Shown here: one piece after another, positions 27,213 to 36,796 of the stretch
Layout: every line of letters begins with the position of its first letter
Numbering within the stretch: position 1 is the stretch's first letter
Assembly: GCA_023398375.1 (NCBI GenBank)
Contig: JAEWSH010000072.1
Coordinates: 62,001-126,000 of the forward strand
DNA length: 64,000 nucleotides
Origin: Bacillota bacterium
GTDB lineage: Bacteria; Bacillota; Clostridia; Lachnospirales; Lachnospiraceae
Reading direction: 5' to 3'
Notes under the pieces: generated by a model
Seen by the model: only the letters and a program-made list of their open reading frames with translations
What the model was told of the DNA's origin: nothing
Database searches by the model: none
Program-made: the position numbers and the translations under genes

Positions 27213-29033
27213 ATGTGTGGAATAATTGGATATATAGGGAAAAAACGGGCAAAAGAGGTATTGCTCAGCAGCCTGGAACGCTTAGAATACCGCGGCTATG
27301 ACAGTGCAGGAATTGCGTTATTTGATAAGGATGAGCAGCTTGTCATACAAAAGACGATCGGAAAGGTATCAAGCCTGATAACAAAATGCAAAGAACTGAA
27401 GAATGATACAGGATGCGGGATGGGGCATACAAGATGGGCTACACACGGTGGTGTTTCCAATAAAAATGCGCATCCGCATAAGAATGGCAGAGTGGTATTG
27501 ATTCATAATGGAATTATTGAAAATTTCAAGGAATTAATCATTAAATATGAGTTAAAGGGAAAGTTATGTTCTGAAACGGATACAGAAGTAGCAGCAGCAG
27601 TCATGAATTATTTCTATCATAAGACAGAAGATCCGGTTCAGGCGATTATTAAGACCATTCATGAATTACAAGGAACATTTGCGTTTGGAATCATATTTAC
27701 TGATAGAAAAGAATGTGTTTATGCAATTCGCAATGTTAGTCCGATTGTTGTGACTCATACGGAAGGAGAGTCTGTTCTGGCATCCGATATCACTGCTCTG
27801 GCAGCATTTGGAAACAGCTATTTTGTTTTGCCGGAATATCATGTACTGGAAATGCATAAAGATAATATTCAGTTATATGACCTTAACTGTAATTTATGCG
27901 AACCGGAATATATGACAATTGATTGGGAAATGAACAGTGTGAATAAAGAAGGGTATCCATTCTTTATGGAAAAAGAAATTATGGAACAGCCTGGTGCAAT
28001 GAGAAATACTATTATGCCTAGGATCAGAGAAGGAATCATAGATCTTTCAGCAGATGGGGTACCGGATTCTTTATTTGAAGATATTGACCATATTTGTGTA
28101 ATTGGATGCGGTACAGCAATGCATGCCGGATTGGTGGCGAAACAATTAATACAACAGTCGTTAAAAATACCGGTTGATGTGAATATTGCATCAGAATTCG
28201 TTTATGAGGAACCTTTGATCACAAGAAATACATTAGTAATTGCTATATCACAGTCTGGAGAAACGATTGACACACTTGCGGCACTAAGGCTTGCTGCGAA
28301 ATACAGTGACAGAATTCTTTCCATTGTGAATGTAAAAGGTTCTACGATAACAAGAGAAAGCAAATATGTAATGTATACAAATGCAGGAACAGAAATAGCG
28401 GTTGCCAGTACGAAGGCATATACGGTTCAATTGTGTGTGTTATATTTATTATTTGCAAAATTAGCGACAATAAATGGTTATTATAATTATGCAAAACAAC
28501 AAGAGTTTGTTGCTGCTTTATGTGATATAATAAGTGATGTGGAGGGAATACTACAGGATAAGAACACCATTCACAAATTAACGCAGGAAATCGTAAGTGC
28601 GACAGACGCTTTTTATATTGGCAGAGGATTGGATCATGCATTGATATTAGAGGGTTCATTGAAATTGAAAGAAGTGTCGTACATTCATGCTGAGGCATAT
28701 TCCGCTGGTGAACTGAAACATGGAACGATTGCATTGATAACTGAAAAAACACCTGTCATTGCTGTTATGACGCAGAAGAAGGTACGTGCAAAGACAATGT
28801 CAAATGCAATTGAAGTAAGGGCAAGAGGTGCCAGGGTGATTTTGATTGTTGCCGGAGAGCTGGAAGATAAAACAGGTTGGAATCAGGTATACCATTTGCC
28901 GGAAAGAGATGATATCTTTATGACATTCAGTACAAGTGTAGTGATGCAGTTAATTGCATATTATGCTGCACTTGATAAAGGTCTTGATGTTGATAAACCA
29001 AGAAACCTTGCAAAAGTAGTTACAGTAGAATAA
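27213..29033 (+). CDS. glmS: Glutamine-fructose-6-phosphate aminotransferase
   Basis: Makes glucosamine 6-phosphate, the entry to UDP-GlcNAc and the cell wall. The start at 27213 gives MCGIIGYIG, placing the catalytic cysteine directly after Met as required. GAGGA lies five bases upstream, whereas the ATG four codons earlier does not fit. The glutaminase domain (GHTRWATHG) is followed by two SIS domains (CGTAMHAG, SQSGETIDT, STKAYT) and ends with the conserved DKPRNLAKVVTVE. The 606 residues are typical. Regulated by the ribozyme in its leader. Confidence 0.97.
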   Translation: MCGIIGYIGKKRAKEVLLSSLERLEYRGYDSAGIALFDKDEQLVIQKTIGKVSSLITKCKELKNDTGCGMGHTRWATHGGVSNKNAHPHKNGRVVLIHNGIIENFKELIIKYELKGKLCSETDTEVAAAVMNYFYHKTEDPVQAIIKTIHELQGTFAFGIIFTDRKECVYAIRNVSPIVVTHTEGESVLASDITALAAFGNSYFVLPEYHVLEMHKDNIQLYDLNCNLCEPEYMTIDWEMNSVNKEGYPFFMEKEIMEQPGAMRNTIMPRIREGIIDLSADGVPDSLFEDIDHICVIGCGTAMHAGLVAKQLIQQSLKIPVDVNIASEFVYEEPLITRNTLVIAISQSGETIDTLAALRLAAKYSDRILSIVNVKGSTITRESKYVMYTNAGTEIAVASTKAYTVQLCVLYLLFAKLATINGYYNYAKQQEFVAALCDIISDVEGILQDKNTIHKLTQEIVSATDAFYIGRGLDHALILEGSLKLKEVSYIHAEAYSAGELKHGTIALITEKTPVIAVMTQKKVRAKTMSNAIEVRARGARVILIVAGELEDKTGWNQVYHLPERDDIFMTFSTSVVMQLIAYYAALDKGLDVDKPRNLAKVVTVE

Positions 29034-29146
29034 GAAGTGAATGGAAATAGATGCATAGAAATTGAGTTTTTATGCATTTATAACAATAGGTGCATTACGA
29101 GACAAACTGTTGTATATGCGGCCAGCGACCGCAGATAGGAGCATAT

Positions 29147-29932
29147 ATGGATATTGGAATGCCTACGTTAATGGAGCATGGAAGTTTAGAGGAATGCATA
29201 GCTCTATGTAAAAAATTACATATGAATTTTATTGAACTGAATATGAATCTATTAGAATTCCAAGCAGACAGAATTAATGCGGATAAATTAAATGCAATCA
29301 GGGAAAAAGAGGGAATTTACTTTACGTTTCATTTGGACGAAAATCTGAATGTGTGTGATTTGAACCAGAAAGTGGCAGATGCCTATTTTAAGACAGTAAT
29401 GGAAACAATTACAGTCGCGAAAAAAATAAAAGCGCCGATCTTGAATATGCATATGACAAACGGTGTTTACTTTACACTTCCAGAAAAAAAAGTATATGTA
29501 TTCAGCCAGTATTACAATCGTTATATGAATAAACTCTGTAAATTCAGGGACAGATGTGAGAGAGCGATCGGGTCTTCAGATATAAAAATATGTATTGAGA
29601 ATGCAGAAGGTTTTCAATCTTTTGTGAGAGACGGAATTGAACTTTTGTTGGAGAGTAAAGTCTTTGGACTTACTTTTGATATAGGACATAACTATCTTGC
29701 AAAAAAAAAGGATGAGCCTTTTATCATGCAGCATAGCGACAGATTGTTACATATGCATTTCCATGATGCGATAGGAAAACAGGATCATTTACCGTTAGGC
29801 CAGGGCGAAATCTCTTTGAATAAAAAGTTCATACTTGCGAAAGATTGCAATTGTCGAATTGTCTTTGAATCAAAAACAGCAGATGGACTAAAAGAAACAA
29901 TTGCAAAATTGCCACAATTTGATTGCTTTTAA
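29147..29932 (+). CDS. Sugar phosphate isomerase/epimerase-like TIM-barrel protein
   Basis: A 261-residue protein of the xylose-isomerase-like TIM-barrel superfamily, with MDIGMPTLME at the start, ELNMN, NMHMTNG, ICIENAEGF, LTFDIGHN and HMHFHDA. The His/Glu/Asp residues in these strands are those that bind a divalent metal in the family. AGGAG lies five bases before ATG 29147; a GTG further upstream adds a Cys-rich tail with no ribosome site. The substrate is unknown. It stands between glmS and the MoxR gene. Confidence 0.82.
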   Translation: MDIGMPTLMEHGSLEECIALCKKLHMNFIELNMNLLEFQADRINADKLNAIREKEGIYFTFHLDENLNVCDLNQKVADAYFKTVMETITVAKKIKAPILNMHMTNGVYFTLPEKKVYVFSQYYNRYMNKLCKFRDRCERAIGSSDIKICIENAEGFQSFVRDGIELLLESKVFGLTFDIGHNYLAKKKDEPFIMQHSDRLLHMHFHDAIGKQDHLPLGQGEISLNKKFILAKDCNCRIVFESKTADGLKETIAKLPQFDCF

Positions 29933-29987
29933 ATCCGGTTTATCGTAACATACTATTGTTAGTAAGCTTAAGAGAAGGGAAACAGAC

Positions 29988-30809
29988 ATGATCGGATTAG
30001 AACAAAATTTCACCAGTACCAATGAATATGTTGCATCAGAACAATTAATGGCAAGTGTAAATATTGCGATTGCTTTACAAAAACCGTTATTGATCAAAGG
30101 AGAGCCTGGAACGGGAAAAACCATGCTTGCAGAAGCGATCGCGAAATCGCTCGGTAAAAAATTAATTATCTGGAATATTAAATCTACAACAAAGGCACAG
30201 GATGGTCTGTATGTATATGATACGATTCAAAGATTGTATGATGGCCAGTTTGGTGAAGATGGAGTAGATGATATCGCAAAATATATTAAATTAGGTAAAC
30301 TAGGCGAGGCATTTGATGCAGATGAGCAGGTAATCTTATTGATTGATGAGATTGATAAGGCAGATCTTGAATTTCCAAACGATCTGCTATGGGAATTAGA
30401 TCAAATGGAATTTTATATAAACGAAACAAAACGGACAGTAAAAGCAAAACAGAGGCCTATTGTTATTATTACTTCAAATGCAGAAAAGGAGCTGCCGGAT
30501 GCCTTTTTAAGAAGATGCATTTTCCATTTTATTGATTTTCCGGATGAAGCATTGATGGAAGAAATTGTTAAGACACATTATCCGAACGTAGAAGAGAATG
30601 TATTGAAACAGGCGATGGAAGCATTCTACTGGATTCGTTCTTTAAGAGACATCCGTAAGAAACCAAGCACATCAGAGTTGATAGACTGGGTGAATGCCCT
30701 TCTGAAAAGCGGAATTTCGGCAGAGAAGATTAAAGAAGAGCTTCCGTTTCTAGGAGTTGTCATAAAGAAAGACGAAGATCTTGAGACTGTAAAACACAGT
30801 GTGAATTAG
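29988..30809 (+). CDS. MoxR-family AAA+ ATPase
   Basis: A 273-residue AAA+ ATPase of the MoxR group, with Walker A GEPGTGKT (38-45), Walker B LLIDEID (D120, E121), and sensor 1 in IITSNAEKELPDAFLRRC. MoxR proteins act with a von Willebrand A partner to mature or remodel protein complexes; that partner is the next gene, 14 bp downstream. GAAGGGAAA precedes the ATG. The complex it serves is not identified here. Confidence 0.9.
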   Translation: MIGLEQNFTSTNEYVASEQLMASVNIAIALQKPLLIKGEPGTGKTMLAEAIAKSLGKKLIIWNIKSTTKAQDGLYVYDTIQRLYDGQFGEDGVDDIAKYIKLGKLGEAFDADEQVILLIDEIDKADLEFPNDLLWELDQMEFYINETKRTVKAKQRPIVIITSNAEKELPDAFLRRCIFHFIDFPDEALMEEIVKTHYPNVEENVLKQAMEAFYWIRSLRDIRKKPSTSELIDWVNALLKSGISAEKIKEELPFLGVVIKKDEDLETVKHSVN

Positions 30810-30823
30810 AGACAGGAGTATGC

Positions 30824-32026
30824 ATGTTTAGCAACTTTTATGATACATTAAAAGCAAAAGGATTGAATCCTACACTAAGTGAATGGCTTACTTTGCAGGA
30901 AGCACTTGATAAGGGGTTAGCAAATAGCAGCCTGACACAATTCTATTATATTGCCAGAATGATACTGGTGAAAACAGAGACGAATTTTGATAAATTTGAT
31001 ATGGCTTTCGAAGAATACTTTCATAAAAAAGCATCTGCAGAGGATTTGACGGACCGTATGCTCCGATGGTTGGACAAATCGGAAATGAGCGATGCCTTAC
31101 AGGAATCTGAGAAGCAGTGGCTGAATAAAGTGGAAGAGATCAAAATTGACAAAGAAGATGTGGAAGAAAAATTTAGGCAACGCTTAAAAGACCAGGACAG
31201 CGAACACAATGGAGGTTCTCATTGGATCGGTACCATGGGAAAAACGTCCTTTGGTAATACCGGCGGCAATATCGGCGGTGTTCGTGTAGGTGGAAAAACA
31301 GGATACCAGTCAGCTTTTGAAGTGATCGGAGAGAGAAAATACAGAGATTTCCGTGATGACAGAGTGCTAGATAACAGACAGTTCCAACTGGCATTTCGAA
31401 GACTGAGACAGTTTTCAGCAAAGCTTGATGTACCAAAATCGGAGCTGGACTTGAATGGAACCATAGATAAGACCTGTAATAACGGCGGGTATCTTCAAAT
31501 TGTAATGGAAAAACCGAGAAAGAATTCCGTAAAACTCTTATTAATTATGGATTCAGGTGGGACAATGATTCCCTATTCCAGTCTGATGAATGACCTATTT
31601 CAGGCAGTCAATAAGTCGAATCACTTTAAAGATGTAAAATGTTATTATTTTCATAATTGTATCTACAGTAAAGTCTATCAAACACCAGAATGTGAGAATG
31701 GTGACTGGGTGGATACGGAGTGGCTGTTTCATAATCTCAGTAAGGATTATAAAGTGATTATCGTAGGAGATGCAGCAATGGCTCCGGAAGAGCTTTACTC
31801 AAAGACAGGAAATTACCGTGGACCAAATGATGGCTATAGTGGTATGGAGTGGTTGATGTTTATGAAACGCCACTACAAGAAGATAGTATGGATGAATCCA
31901 AAGATGGCCCCGGGTAACGCCCCATGGAGAGAAGCTGAGACTGCAATCAAAGAAGTATTTCATATGTATAAATTAACGATAGATGGTTTAAACCGGGCAA
32001 TGCTCGACCTTATGACCAATAAGTAA
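30824..32026 (+). CDS. VWA-domain protein (CoxE-like), MoxR partner
   Basis: A 400-residue cytoplasmic protein with a helical N-terminal half, a Gly-rich GNTGGNIGGVRVGGKTG stretch near residues 142-160, and a C-terminal VWA domain. The metal site D243-SGGT-M deviates from the usual DxSxS (Gly and Thr replace the serines), as in CoxE-like relatives with DxGGSM. YYFHNCIY and VIIVGDAAM follow. It pairs with the MoxR ATPase. Its stop overlaps the stop of the convergent ABC-2 operon by 17 bp, leaving no space for a terminator. Confidence 0.85.
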   Translation: MFSNFYDTLKAKGLNPTLSEWLTLQEALDKGLANSSLTQFYYIARMILVKTETNFDKFDMAFEEYFHKKASAEDLTDRMLRWLDKSEMSDALQESEKQWLNKVEEIKIDKEDVEEKFRQRLKDQDSEHNGGSHWIGTMGKTSFGNTGGNIGGVRVGGKTGYQSAFEVIGERKYRDFRDDRVLDNRQFQLAFRRLRQFSAKLDVPKSELDLNGTIDKTCNNGGYLQIVMEKPRKNSVKLLLIMDSGGTMIPYSSLMNDLFQAVNKSNHFKDVKCYYFHNCIYSKVYQTPECENGDWVDTEWLFHNLSKDYKVIIVGDAAMAPEELYSKTGNYRGPNDGYSGMEWLMFMKRHYKKIVWMNPKMAPGNAPWREAETAIKEVFHMYKLTIDGLNRAMLDLMTNK

Positions 32027-33065
32027 GATAATAGAATGGCAGAAAGAGATATTGAACAGGCTTTATAGATGGAATGAAGGCAGAGATATCAATAAATATT
32101 GGCGTAAAGATGATACTGCCTACGAGGAATACTGGAATTGCAGAAATCAATATATACTTTTTTTGTATGATACAGCTGAATAAAAATACAAAAAGTATGA
32201 CCATTAGATCATAAAGAAGTATTATAATTATTTCCATCCAGGCGCGATCCATGATACCTGCAAAAAATAAACAGAATAATCCGACCAGGCTCATGAGAGA
32301 TGTTGGGATTGTAATAGAGAGAATCTGTAAGTGATAAATAGCACGCTTTGTGCGATTATTATATACATGATTCTCTTTGTCGTTGTAGAAATGGATACAT
32401 CCACAGAACGCAGATAAAAATATAAAAAGTGAAACAAATCCACGAATCGGTGCAATCAGAATATATTTTGCGGTAACTTCTTTTTGATATGTGGATTTGT
32501 AGATGAAGTGGAATGTTGAACCATCCGTTAAATGGCTGCGATAATCTTGTGCCGCCTTATCAATATAAAGATCTGCAGACTTAATAGAACCAAGTGCTGG
32601 TAAGGGGCTATCGTTGCGTATAAAATTTTGTAATAGATGGAGCGTATATTCTTCAAAAAGTTCAGAGTAGACTACCTCATTAATAACATTGGTCAATGTG
32701 CTGGAAGGAGAGACAACTACCTGAATCAGATTATTTTTTTGATTGGCATCCAAAGAACGATAGAGCGTAGAAGGAATCAGATAGCCACATTCAGCGCGCC
32801 CTGATGAAACATCCTGGTAGAGAGATGCTTCATCAGCGCATTGATAAAAATATAGATTTCCCTCTCTTTTTATCAATTTTTCAATCAGAGAATCCACAGT
32901 ATCAGAATCAGAGTAAAGGGCTACATGGATAGAGGTATCACGATTCGCATTCATTTGGGAGAAGACATAGGTGAAGCATGGCAGCAGAATAAGAAGCAGA
33001 CAAAAAGAGATTTGTTTTAACTGTCTTTTCGTAAAATATAGAAGATAAATAAAAAAACTTTTCAT
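32010..33065 (-). CDS. ABC-2 type permease, last gene of the four-gene operon
   Basis: A 351-residue membrane protein with one N-terminal helix, an extracytoplasmic loop of about 170 residues, and five to six C-terminal helices, the ABC-2/YhgE-like export layout. ATG 33065 has GGAG six bases upstream, overlapping the tail of an open frame that begins with TTG at 33107. It probably forms a heterodimer with the next upstream permease and is driven by the operon ATPase. Confidence 0.82.
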   Translation of the reverse strand: MKSFFIYLLYFTKRQLKQISFCLLLILLPCFTYVFSQMNANRDTSIHVALYSDSDTVDSLIEKLIKREGNLYFYQCADEASLYQDVSSGRAECGYLIPSTLYRSLDANQKNNLIQVVVSPSSTLTNVINEVVYSELFEEYTLHLLQNFIRNDSPLPALGSIKSADLYIDKAAQDYRSHLTDGSTFHFIYKSTYQKEVTAKYILIAPIRGFVSLFIFLSAFCGCIHFYNDKENHVYNNRTKRAIYHLQILSITIPTSLMSLVGLFCLFFAGIMDRAWMEIIIILLYDLMVILFVFLFSCIIQKKYILISAIPVFLVGSIIFTPIFIDISAFIPSIKPVQYLFLPFYYLTYWS

Positions 33066-33116
33066 GTGCAGCTCCATTCTTTCAGCTCTTATAGAATCGG
33101 AATTCAAATCTAAAAC

Positions 33117-34349
33117 TTACTGATGTTTAAGGGAATACTGGCGCCCGACATCCGCAATCCACAAAAATAAAATGCTATAGATGAAAAGCGTACGATTACC
33201 TTGTGCAGAAGGTGTATCTGAAAGGATCATAGTTGTTTTATGAAAAGCATCGGTTGTTGGCAAATGCATACTGATCCATGTCAATGAATTCGGAAAAAAT
33301 GCGGTTGGTATAAAAGCACCGGACAAAAATAAAAACAAAAGAGAAGAAATTGTCAACACTAAAATACCGGTAGCTGTTGTCGGAGTGATTCGATAAATCA
33401 TTACTGTGTAGGAAGAAATAAAAGCAATTAAAATACTACATGACAACAAAGGTATATGGCTAGAAGCTGTAACTGGGTAAGTGGTATGGTTTAATACGGA
33501 CATCAGCAGGAATATCAGGATACAAATTATATAATAAATCAAAAAAGTACAAAGCCATTGAATCAAAATGATAAAATAAGAAGGAATACGAATTGCCTTT
33601 ATTTGTTGTAAAAATGCTTTTGGTTCATTGGTCAGAAAGGTACTGCATACACTTCCGGATAGAAACAGTATAAGTAAAACTGCAGAAGCAGAGTAATAAG
33701 TAATGACTGAAACCGTGCCGGTTGCAGAAGTGCTTTTTATCTGAAAGATACGGTCTCTGGCAAGGGCATAACGAAGATTTGTACGATTGATGGCATCGTA
33801 GCTTTCCTGTAGATATGCCTGCAATCCTTCCGCAACATAGAGGTCAGTAATCGTATAGATGTCTGCCTGTGCAGAACTTAGAATTTTTGCGCCTGCCCTG
33901 GTTAATTCCTGCAAAAGCAGTGTAGAGAGGGAAGAAGATTTTGCAAATACAATTTGAATCGGGCTGTTTGTACCATCCAGAATTTGTTCGATCATGTTGT
34001 CGGGAACGATCATAACAGCAACTGCTTTTTCCATTGCCAGGTCTGCATAGGCAGTTTCTTTATCAGCTATTTGAAAAGTAAACATATCTTTTGTGCTCTG
34101 CATATTACGGACAAGGTCAATGACTGAGGCGGAAGACGATGAATTTTCAGATAAAACGATATCGATCTTTATGGTATCAAAGTCAGAATCAGGATATAGA
34201 AGTTTTACTCCACAAAAAGCAATGGTACCGATAATGATAGACAGAACCATTGAGCCAGTCAGTATTTGAGGGAAAGCGTGAATTATTTTTTTAAATTCTA
34301 ATAAAATATAGGATATCAGAAACCGCGATCTTTTCATATCATTTCCCAT
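33117..34349 (-). CDS. ABC-2 type permease, third gene of the operon
   Basis: A 410-residue permease with the same plan as its neighbour: an N-terminal helix (about residues 25-48), a large outer loop, and C-terminal helices from residue 215 on. Its start codon directly abuts the TAG of the upstream gene, so the two are probably translationally coupled. A second Met four codons in has GGGA upstream and may be the real start. Cargo unknown. Confidence 0.82.
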   Translation of the reverse strand: MGNDMKRSRFLISYILLEFKKIIHAFPQILTGSMVLSIIIGTIAFCGVKLLYPDSDFDTIKIDIVLSENSSSSASVIDLVRNMQSTKDMFTFQIADKETAYADLAMEKAVAVMIVPDNMIEQILDGTNSPIQIVFAKSSSLSTLLLQELTRAGAKILSSAQADIYTITDLYVAEGLQAYLQESYDAINRTNLRYALARDRIFQIKSTSATGTVSVITYYSASAVLLILFLSGSVCSTFLTNEPKAFLQQIKAIRIPSYFIILIQWLCTFLIYYIICILIFLLMSVLNHTTYPVTASSHIPLLSCSILIAFISSYTVMIYRITPTTATGILVLTISSLLFLFLSGAFIPTAFFPNSLTWISMHLPTTDAFHKTTMILSDTPSAQGNRTLFIYSILFLWIADVGRQYSLKHQ

Positions 34350-35912
34350 CTAGTTATGAATTAAGGATCCAAGTGTGGAAGAATAAAAATTACGAATTGC
34401 CTCATAGACAAATCCATAAAAATCATCTTCAGACATCTCTAGAACCGGACGTAATGTTTCAGTCGGTGCGGAGACTTCAGTCTGCAGGGTTTCAAAGGTA
34501 TAATCGCCTGTCAGGCTGAGGCTGGCAGAAAAATAGGAACTTGCAAAGTCCGCATGATCGATATCCAGAAAGATACCTTTTCCGGCATTTATACTTGTAA
34601 GTGAACCAGTGATATCTAAGTTCATGAGCGTGTTTTTGTCTTTATTTGCATCTGAATGAAATGTTAGTGCACCGTTATTTGTATTAATCGAATAGTTCAT
34701 TGCGGCATCTACAACTTTATCACTGGAAGAATTGTCAATGGTATGCATGGATGCGGTATAAGATTTTTCATAAATATTTTCTTTTGTTTGAGAGGTACTA
34801 TTACATATAATAGATCTTTGAAGACCATTTGTATCTTTCATAGTAATAACAGAGCGAATGATGTCAGAGGGATGCTTTTCGCCGGTCCAATCAATGGAAG
34901 CAGTGACAGTGCTGGATATTCCATCTAGCAGATATTCAGATGTATGCACACATTTCACCATTGTATCGGATTTGGGGTCAACATAGACAGTGCATACAAA
35001 GTCTTCTGGAAGGTCAATAGTTCCGAGATGCTGTTCGAGCAGGTACCGCAGTTCCTCATAAGCAGATTCTGATTCATGAACCGATAAATAGAATAGATTG
35101 CCGATTGCTTTTTCGATATGTTCCCGTGGAATGGTGATTTCATATCCTTTGGCAGAAACAGATTTCTTACCGACCTGAATGGTATCCCCGTTTACTTTCT
35201 TAACCGTCATTGCTTCATAGAGGGCCTTGTTATCTGCAGTATAATATTCGTTATACAATTCAAGAAAATTTTTATCTGAATATGGTGTACTAAAAAGATT
35301 AAAATTTATATTTTGGTCAAGCATCTTGTTTTTCAGTAGTGTACAAAGGTAAGACTGGTTATAGTCTTCAGCAAGGGTCGTTGTGTTGAAAGAGAGACAC
35401 CCATCATAAAGAGCAGGGCATTCAAGCCCAAAGGTATCGTCCAATGCATATGCATTCGCATTTAGAATAGTAGAACCAGCGCAGATAAAATCAATGGCAC
35501 TGTCTGCTTTTTTATCTGGATAATCTACACGCGTCTTAAATGAGACACTGGGCGCAAGAGCAAGAAAATCTCTGTAGTTCGTATTTTGTATGTGTTCAAA
35601 GGTATAATCTTCAAGTGCGAGATTACAAGTTGACTGATAGTGTCCATCAGCGAGAATGGCGCGTAATTCCTTTATAGGAAGATAATCCTGGGCGGTAGTG
35701 TCAACATTGGTCAAAGTATTTTTGACGGCCTTGAGTACAGCTGCTTTGGGAGAGCGGAAGATTGTGAGGAAGGCAAATGTGCCAATACAAAAAATTGCTG
35801 ATAAAACCAAAACTGAGATCAGGATTCTGGTTCTTTTTTGCTTATTTGAATACTCCGGTATCGAAGTGATATCTTGTGTGAGATTGCTGTTCTCCGATGT
35901 TTGACTGTTCAT
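34350..35912 (-). CDS. Membrane-anchored exported protein of unknown function
   Basis: A 520-residue protein I cannot assign. A polar N-tail of about 33 residues is followed by one transmembrane helix (ILISVLVLSAIFCIGTFAFL) and a large, acidic extracytoplasmic region rich in Ser/Thr/Asp. There is no obvious enzyme motif and few cysteines. AGGAG is well placed before ATG 35912, so the 12 codons upstream in the open frame are dropped. It lies between the ATPase and two permeases on one message, so it is likely a cargo receptor, a chaperone, or a substrate of that exporter. Confidence 0.78.
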   Translation of the reverse strand: MNSQTSENSNLTQDITSIPEYSNKQKRTRILISVLVLSAIFCIGTFAFLTIFRSPKAAVLKAVKNTLTNVDTTAQDYLPIKELRAILADGHYQSTCNLALEDYTFEHIQNTNYRDFLALAPSVSFKTRVDYPDKKADSAIDFICAGSTILNANAYALDDTFGLECPALYDGCLSFNTTTLAEDYNQSYLCTLLKNKMLDQNINFNLFSTPYSDKNFLELYNEYYTADNKALYEAMTVKKVNGDTIQVGKKSVSAKGYEITIPREHIEKAIGNLFYLSVHESESAYEELRYLLEQHLGTIDLPEDFVCTVYVDPKSDTMVKCVHTSEYLLDGISSTVTASIDWTGEKHPSDIIRSVITMKDTNGLQRSIICNSTSQTKENIYEKSYTASMHTIDNSSSDKVVDAAMNYSINTNNGALTFHSDANKDKNTLMNLDITGSLTSINAGKGIFLDIDHADFASSYFSASLSLTGDYTFETLQTEVSAPTETLRPVLEMSEDDFYGFVYEAIRNFYSSTLGSLIHN

Positions 35913-35954
35913 AAAAACTCCTTTTCTGATAACAAGATTGTGTAACAATGTATT

Positions 35955-36635
35955 TTAGTGATCAGTAAGCTGTGATAATAGTTCCGTCCCCCTAATAGCT
36001 GGTGAAATTGCATGTAGTTTTCCTTGTTTTAATACATATAAAAATTGACAAAAATCTAATTCGGATTCTTCATGGGTTGTAAGAAGAATGGTTCCTCCCT
36101 GCTTTAGGTAAGCAGATAAATAAGTATGAATATCATGTTTGCATACAAGATCCAGTGCTGCGCTTGGTTCATCCAAAATGAGAAGTTCAGGATGAGATGC
36201 AAGTGCAATTGCAATGCTGATTCTCTTTTTCATACCACCGGATAATTTATGAACCGGCGTATGTAAACATTCCGAAATGGAAAGTACAGAAGGAAAGCCA
36301 TTTTGCAGATCTTCCGATAAAGAATAGGATGTACCTGCATACCATAAAGATAAATTATCTTTTACCGTCAGTTCAGGGATGAGTGGATTTTCCTGAGGCA
36401 CATATCCGATATATCTGCATATCGTCTTAGGATGTTTACGGGCATTTATCTGTTTGAGAAAATAGGAACCGGAAGCGGGAGATAATGTACCTGCCAGGAC
36501 AGATAATAAAGTTGATTTTCCACAACCATTGGCACCCACGATACCAACACAGGAACCTTTTTGAATATGAAAAGTGATATCCTTCAGGACTGCTATTTTT
36601 TTATATGAAAAATTAAGATTTTCTACAGTAAGCAT
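35955..36635 (-). CDS. ABC transporter ATP-binding protein, first gene of the ABC-2 operon
   Basis: A 226-residue ATPase with Walker A GANGCGKST (34-42), signature LSGGMKKR and Walker B LLILDEPSAALD. ATG 36635 has AAGGG upstream; the longer frame starts at TTG. It lies 42 bp upstream of the exported-protein gene and leads the operon. It should power the two ABC-2 permeases downstream. Confidence 0.92.
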   Translation of the reverse strand: MLTVENLNFSYKKIAVLKDITFHIQKGSCVGIVGANGCGKSTLLSVLAGTLSPASGSYFLKQINARKHPKTICRYIGYVPQENPLIPELTVKDNLSLWYAGTSYSLSEDLQNGFPSVLSISECLHTPVHKLSGGMKKRISIAIALASHPELLILDEPSAALDLVCKHDIHTYLSAYLKQGGTILLTTHEESELDFCQFLYVLKQGKLHAISPAIRGTELLSQLTDH

Positions 36636-36796
36636 AGTACAAATCCCTTCTGCCAATGTAACAGCGTAGCGAAATTGTTGATTGCATTTCCATCTATGTA
36701 TCTAAACATAAGTATTTTAACAAGAAAAGGTATATTTTACAATGATTCTGTGGTAAAACTATATGGAAACAAAATACAGGCAGAAAGAAGAATTAG

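Noticed and set aside
29051..29083. Terminator after glmS
   Set aside because: ATGCATA and TATGCAT can pair, but the stem is AT-rich, the loop long and there is no T-run after it.
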